Source of the DNA: DHVE2 group archaeon
GTDB lineage: Archaea > Thermoplasmatota > Thermoplasmata > Thermoplasmatales > Aciduliprofundaceae
DNA length: 7,543 bases
Reading direction: 5' to 3'
Assembly: GCA_026986135.1 (NCBI GenBank)
Contig: JALSPD010000152.1
Coordinates: 1 to 7,543, forward strand
The notes below the pieces were generated by a model that was not told where the DNA came from, ran no database searches, and saw nothing but the letters and a program-made list of their open reading frames with translations. A program made the translations under genes and the position numbers. This document shows positions 5,756 through 7,543 of this stretch, piece after piece (positions within the stretch are counted from its first letter, which is position 1; each line of letters opens with the position of its first letter).

Positions 5756-5761
5756 GGTGAT
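5756..5761 (+). promoter_or_regulatory. Shine-Dalgarno GGTGAT deciding the nnr start
   Basis: GGTGAT is followed by GCGT and then ATG 5766, a 4-nt spacer. The alternatives GTG 5757 and ATG 5760 overlap this site, so ATG 5766 is the start best supported. It gives MRISTVEQMHALD, a typical N-terminus for the family. Confidence 0.6.
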
Positions 5762-5765
5762 GCGT

Positions 5766-7340
5766 ATGAGAATAAGCACCGTGGAACAGATGCATGCCCT
5801 TGACAAAAGGGCCATTGAGAAATATGGCATTGAGGAAAAGCTCCTCATGGAAAATGCAGGTCATGCCGTTTATTTCATCATATCTAAAATCCTGCAAGAT
5901 ATAAAGGGGAAGAAATTCGTCGTCTTTGCAGGTCCCGGAAACAACGGTGGGGATGCGCTCGTAGTTGCCAGAAAACTGCATTCCAACGGCGCTCAGGTGA
6001 AGGTATATCTTATGAGTTCCCCGGATAAGTATCACGGTGCGGCAAGGATGAATTACGATATTGCAAAGAGAATAGGTATTGAAATGGAGGAGTTCTCTGG
6101 AGCGGATGCCATCGTGCGCCTTGATGTTGAGAGAGCCGATGCGGTGGTGGACGGTATACTTGGCACAGGAATTTCCAGAGAAGTTGCAGGGAAGTACAGG
6201 GAGGCGATTGAGTTAATAAACCAGAGCGCAAAGCTGGTGTTCTCGGTTGATATACCCTCTGGAATAAACGGGAACACAGGCAGAATCATGGGTGCTGCCG
6301 TAAAGGCGAATTACACCGTTACCTTCGGACTTCCAAAGATTGGCAATATTCTATATCCAGGATTTGCGCACTGCGGAAAGCTGTATGTATCGCATATATC
6401 CTTCCCACCAGAAAATTACGATGATGAGGAGATTAACATACTAACCAATGATCCAGTTCCGATTCCACCCCGCAGGGAGGATGGGCATAAGGGAACCTTC
6501 GGGGATGTTCTCTTCCTGGCAGGAGCGAAGAAGTACTTCGGCGCCCCGTTTTTCTCCGCAATGTCGTTCCTAAAGGCGGGCGGGGGATATGCACGCCTTG
6601 CAACCGCCGGCTCCGTGGTGCCATTCATCGGCTCGGAAGGAAGGGAGATAGTGTACTATCCCCTGGAAGAAACGGAGGAGGGTACAATTGCATACACCTC
6701 CCGGGAGGAGATTCTCAAAATCTCCGAGATGGTGGACATGGTGGTGATTGGTCCAGGAACCACACTGCATGAGAGGACACAGCGGCTCATTACGGATTTA
6801 ATAGCAAGGATTGATAAGCCCCTGCTGGTTGATGGCGATGGATTGACTGCGCTGGCCTCCAAGGTGGAGGTTCTTGAGGACCGCAAAGAGCCGGTGGTGC
6901 TCACCCCCCATCCCGGAGAGATGGCCCGTCTTGTAAAAATGAGCGTTAAGGATGTGCTGGATAACAGCATTGAGATCGCAAGGGATTTCGCAATGAGCCA
7001 TGGTGTAATCATCGCATTAAAAGGCGCCCATACCCGCATAGCCATGCCAGATGGAAGGGTGTATGTGAATCTCACAGGCAACTCTGGAATGGCCACCGCA
7101 GGCAGCGGAGATGTGCTCACAGGCACCATAGCGGCGATGTTCGGCCTCGGTTTGAACCTGGAGGAGGCGGTGCGCATGGGTGTGTTTGTGCACGGCCTCG
7201 CGGGGGATATTGCAGCCGAAAAAATCGGCAAGGACGGAATGACTGCAAGGGATATAATGAACGCCTTGCCCGAAGCGATGCAGAGGGTGAGGAACAATCT
7301 GGAGGAGTTGCAGAAGAGGTACGGAATTGAAGTGGTTTGA
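5766..7340 (+). CDS. nnr: Bifunctional NAD(P)H-hydrate repair enzyme Nnr
   Basis: Nnr repairs hydrated, inactive NAD(P)H. Its N-terminal YjeF domain epimerises R- to S-NAD(P)HX, and its C-terminal ribokinase-like domain dehydrates S-NAD(P)HX using ADP (ATP in eukaryotes). The product is 524 aa, the usual length of the fused form. Epimerase domain (about 1-215): LMENAGHAVY, GPGNNGGD (56-63), DGILGTG with Asp129, and VDIPSGINGNTG with Asp162. Dehydratase domain (about 230-515): GHKGTFGDVLFLAG (from 240), FLKAGGGYARLAT, VIGPGTTL, LLVDGDGLTAL, LTPHPGE (379-385), IALKGAHT, and GNSGMATAGSGDVLTG (from 438) with catalytic-type Asp449, then KDGMTARDIM near the end. All key motifs are intact. It is transcribed alone from the gap shared with mptA. 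GC appears somewhat higher in the 3' half. A T-rich tract 84 bp downstream probably ends the transcript. Confidence 0.96.
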   Translation: MRISTVEQMHALDKRAIEKYGIEEKLLMENAGHAVYFIISKILQDIKGKKFVVFAGPGNNGGDALVVARKLHSNGAQVKVYLMSSPDKYHGAARMNYDIAKRIGIEMEEFSGADAIVRLDVERADAVVDGILGTGISREVAGKYREAIELINQSAKLVFSVDIPSGINGNTGRIMGAAVKANYTVTFGLPKIGNILYPGFAHCGKLYVSHISFPPENYDDEEINILTNDPVPIPPRREDGHKGTFGDVLFLAGAKKYFGAPFFSAMSFLKAGGGYARLATAGSVVPFIGSEGREIVYYPLEETEEGTIAYTSREEILKISEMVDMVVIGPGTTLHERTQRLITDLIARIDKPLLVDGDGLTALASKVEVLEDRKEPVVLTPHPGEMARLVKMSVKDVLDNSIEIARDFAMSHGVIIALKGAHTRIAMPDGRVYVNLTGNSGMATAGSGDVLTGTIAAMFGLGLNLEEAVRMGVFVHGLAGDIAAEKIGKDGMTARDIMNALPEAMQRVRNNLEELQKRYGIEVV

Positions 7341-7342
7341 GG

Positions 7343-7423
7343 ATGATGCCTGTGTAAATTGCTCTTATCCTGGTGGGAATCGCCATTGCCGCCGTGGGGT
7401 TTTATTTTGTAGATTCCCAATAG
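7343..7423 (+). pseudogene. Possible broken micro-gene for a single-TM peptide
   Basis: Immediately after nnr, ATG ATG CCT GTG is followed by TAA (7355-7357). The same frame then encodes IALILVGIAIAAVGFYFVDSQ and stops at TAG 7421-7423. The 21 residues are an almost ideal single transmembrane helix with a polar end. Without the TAA the product would be a 26-residue membrane peptide preceded by GAGG (7339-7342, 3 nt before ATG 7346). It may be a decayed gene, a base error, or chance. No family is recognised. Confidence 0.25.
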
Positions 7424-7444
7424 TTTTCCTCTTTATTTTCTTTT
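7424..7444 (+). terminator. T-rich terminator-like tract after nnr
   Basis: TTTTCCTCTTTATTTTCTTTT is a pyrimidine tract with several T3-T4 runs and no G, separating nnr from the structured segment that follows. Archaeal RNA polymerase terminates at T-rich non-template tracts, so it probably ends the nnr transcript. The TTTATTTT within it could alternatively act as a TATA-like element for the downstream RNA candidate. Confidence 0.5.
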
Positions 7445-7543
7445 GAGCGAGCCGAAATTTGGGCGTTCAGCCACGGAAACGTCTGGCGGGTATCTGAAGT
7501 CGCCGAAGGCGATTTGGGTGAGGGCTGAAAGCCCGAACCAGAT
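7445..7543 (+). ncRNA. Candidate structured RNA or mobile-element end (runs off the edge)
   Basis: This GC-rich segment has three consecutive hairpins. (a) GCCA/TGGC (7470-7473 with 7484-7487) encloses CG-GAAA-CG, a GNRA tetraloop. (b) AAGTCGCC pairs with GGCGATTT (7497-7504 with 7508-7515, 8 bp including one G-U, GAA loop). (c) GGGCT pairs with AGCCC (7522-7526 with 7530-7534, GAA loop), continued through a tandem G-A step (GA 7520-7521, GA 7535-7536) into GGT/ACC. The GNRA loop and G-A pairs make sense only for a + strand RNA. It does not match tRNA, and I could not fit it to SRP RNA or RNase P RNA. The - strand is open for 36 codons from the window edge to a stop at 7433-7435 (ends ERPNFGSLKRK), so the terminus of a coding or transposon sequence is the main alternative. 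Confidence 0.4.

Noticed and set aside
6656..7420. 254-codon frame on the - strand opposite nnr
   Set aside because: It mirrors the conserved dehydratase domain of Nnr and has Ser/Thr/Pro-rich shadow composition; no recognisable domain.
7471..7490. CCACGGAAAC as a third origin-box-like site
   Set aside because: It lacks the TTC half of the core and is better explained as the GNRA hairpin of the structured segment.
1..7543. Defence system, CRISPR array, tRNA or full transposon
   Set aside because: No regularly spaced repeats, tRNA cloverleaf, nuclease/helicase cassette or transposase was found; coding space is filled by housekeeping families.

Overview
The window reads as ordinary, gene-dense archaeal chromosome, most likely a euryarchaeote of the Thermoplasmata / Aciduliprofundum (DHVE2) type. 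The evidence is an Orc1/Cdc6 initiator, an archaeal-type HflX with its own glycine-rich motif, a Ser-His signal peptidase of the Sec11 class, MptA (archaeal GTP cyclohydrolase), a fused Nnr, and GGTGAT Shine-Dalgarno sites. Several genes also have an AT-box only about 20 nt before the ATG, the arrangement expected for leaderless mRNAs. The genus is an impression from the protein set, not a database result.

Layout. The + strand opens inside hflX (5' end outside the window; the reading frame is open from base 2), followed by orc1/cdc6, which starts at 1200. A signal peptidase on the - strand converges on cdc6 with a 4-nt gap. The peptidase is divergent from a TraB/PrgY/Tiki-family gene on the + strand, and both appear to share one AT-rich promoter box. 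The TraB-like gene converges on, and overlaps by 24 bp, a - strand pair: mptA followed by a methylthioadenosine/methylthioinosine phosphorylase. mptA is divergent from nnr (+), which fills most of the right third. The last 200 bases hold a possible broken micro-gene, a T-rich tract, and a strongly structured GC-rich segment that runs off the edge and looks like the start of an RNA gene or a mobile-element end.

Function. The genes are mostly housekeeping: ribosome-associated GTPase, replication initiation, protein export, pterin synthesis from GTP, purine and methylthio-nucleoside salvage, and repair of damaged NAD(P)H. mptA and the phosphorylase form a probable purine/pterin operon.

The points most worth a second look are non-coding: (1) origin-recognition-box-like motifs and an AT-rich palindrome just upstream of cdc6; (2) a cluster of four alternating CATAC half-sites centred on the mptA start codon; (3) the structured RNA candidate at the right edge; (4) the shared, symmetric, apparently leaderless promoter. 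There is no obvious defence system, CRISPR array, tRNA or complete transposon in the window.
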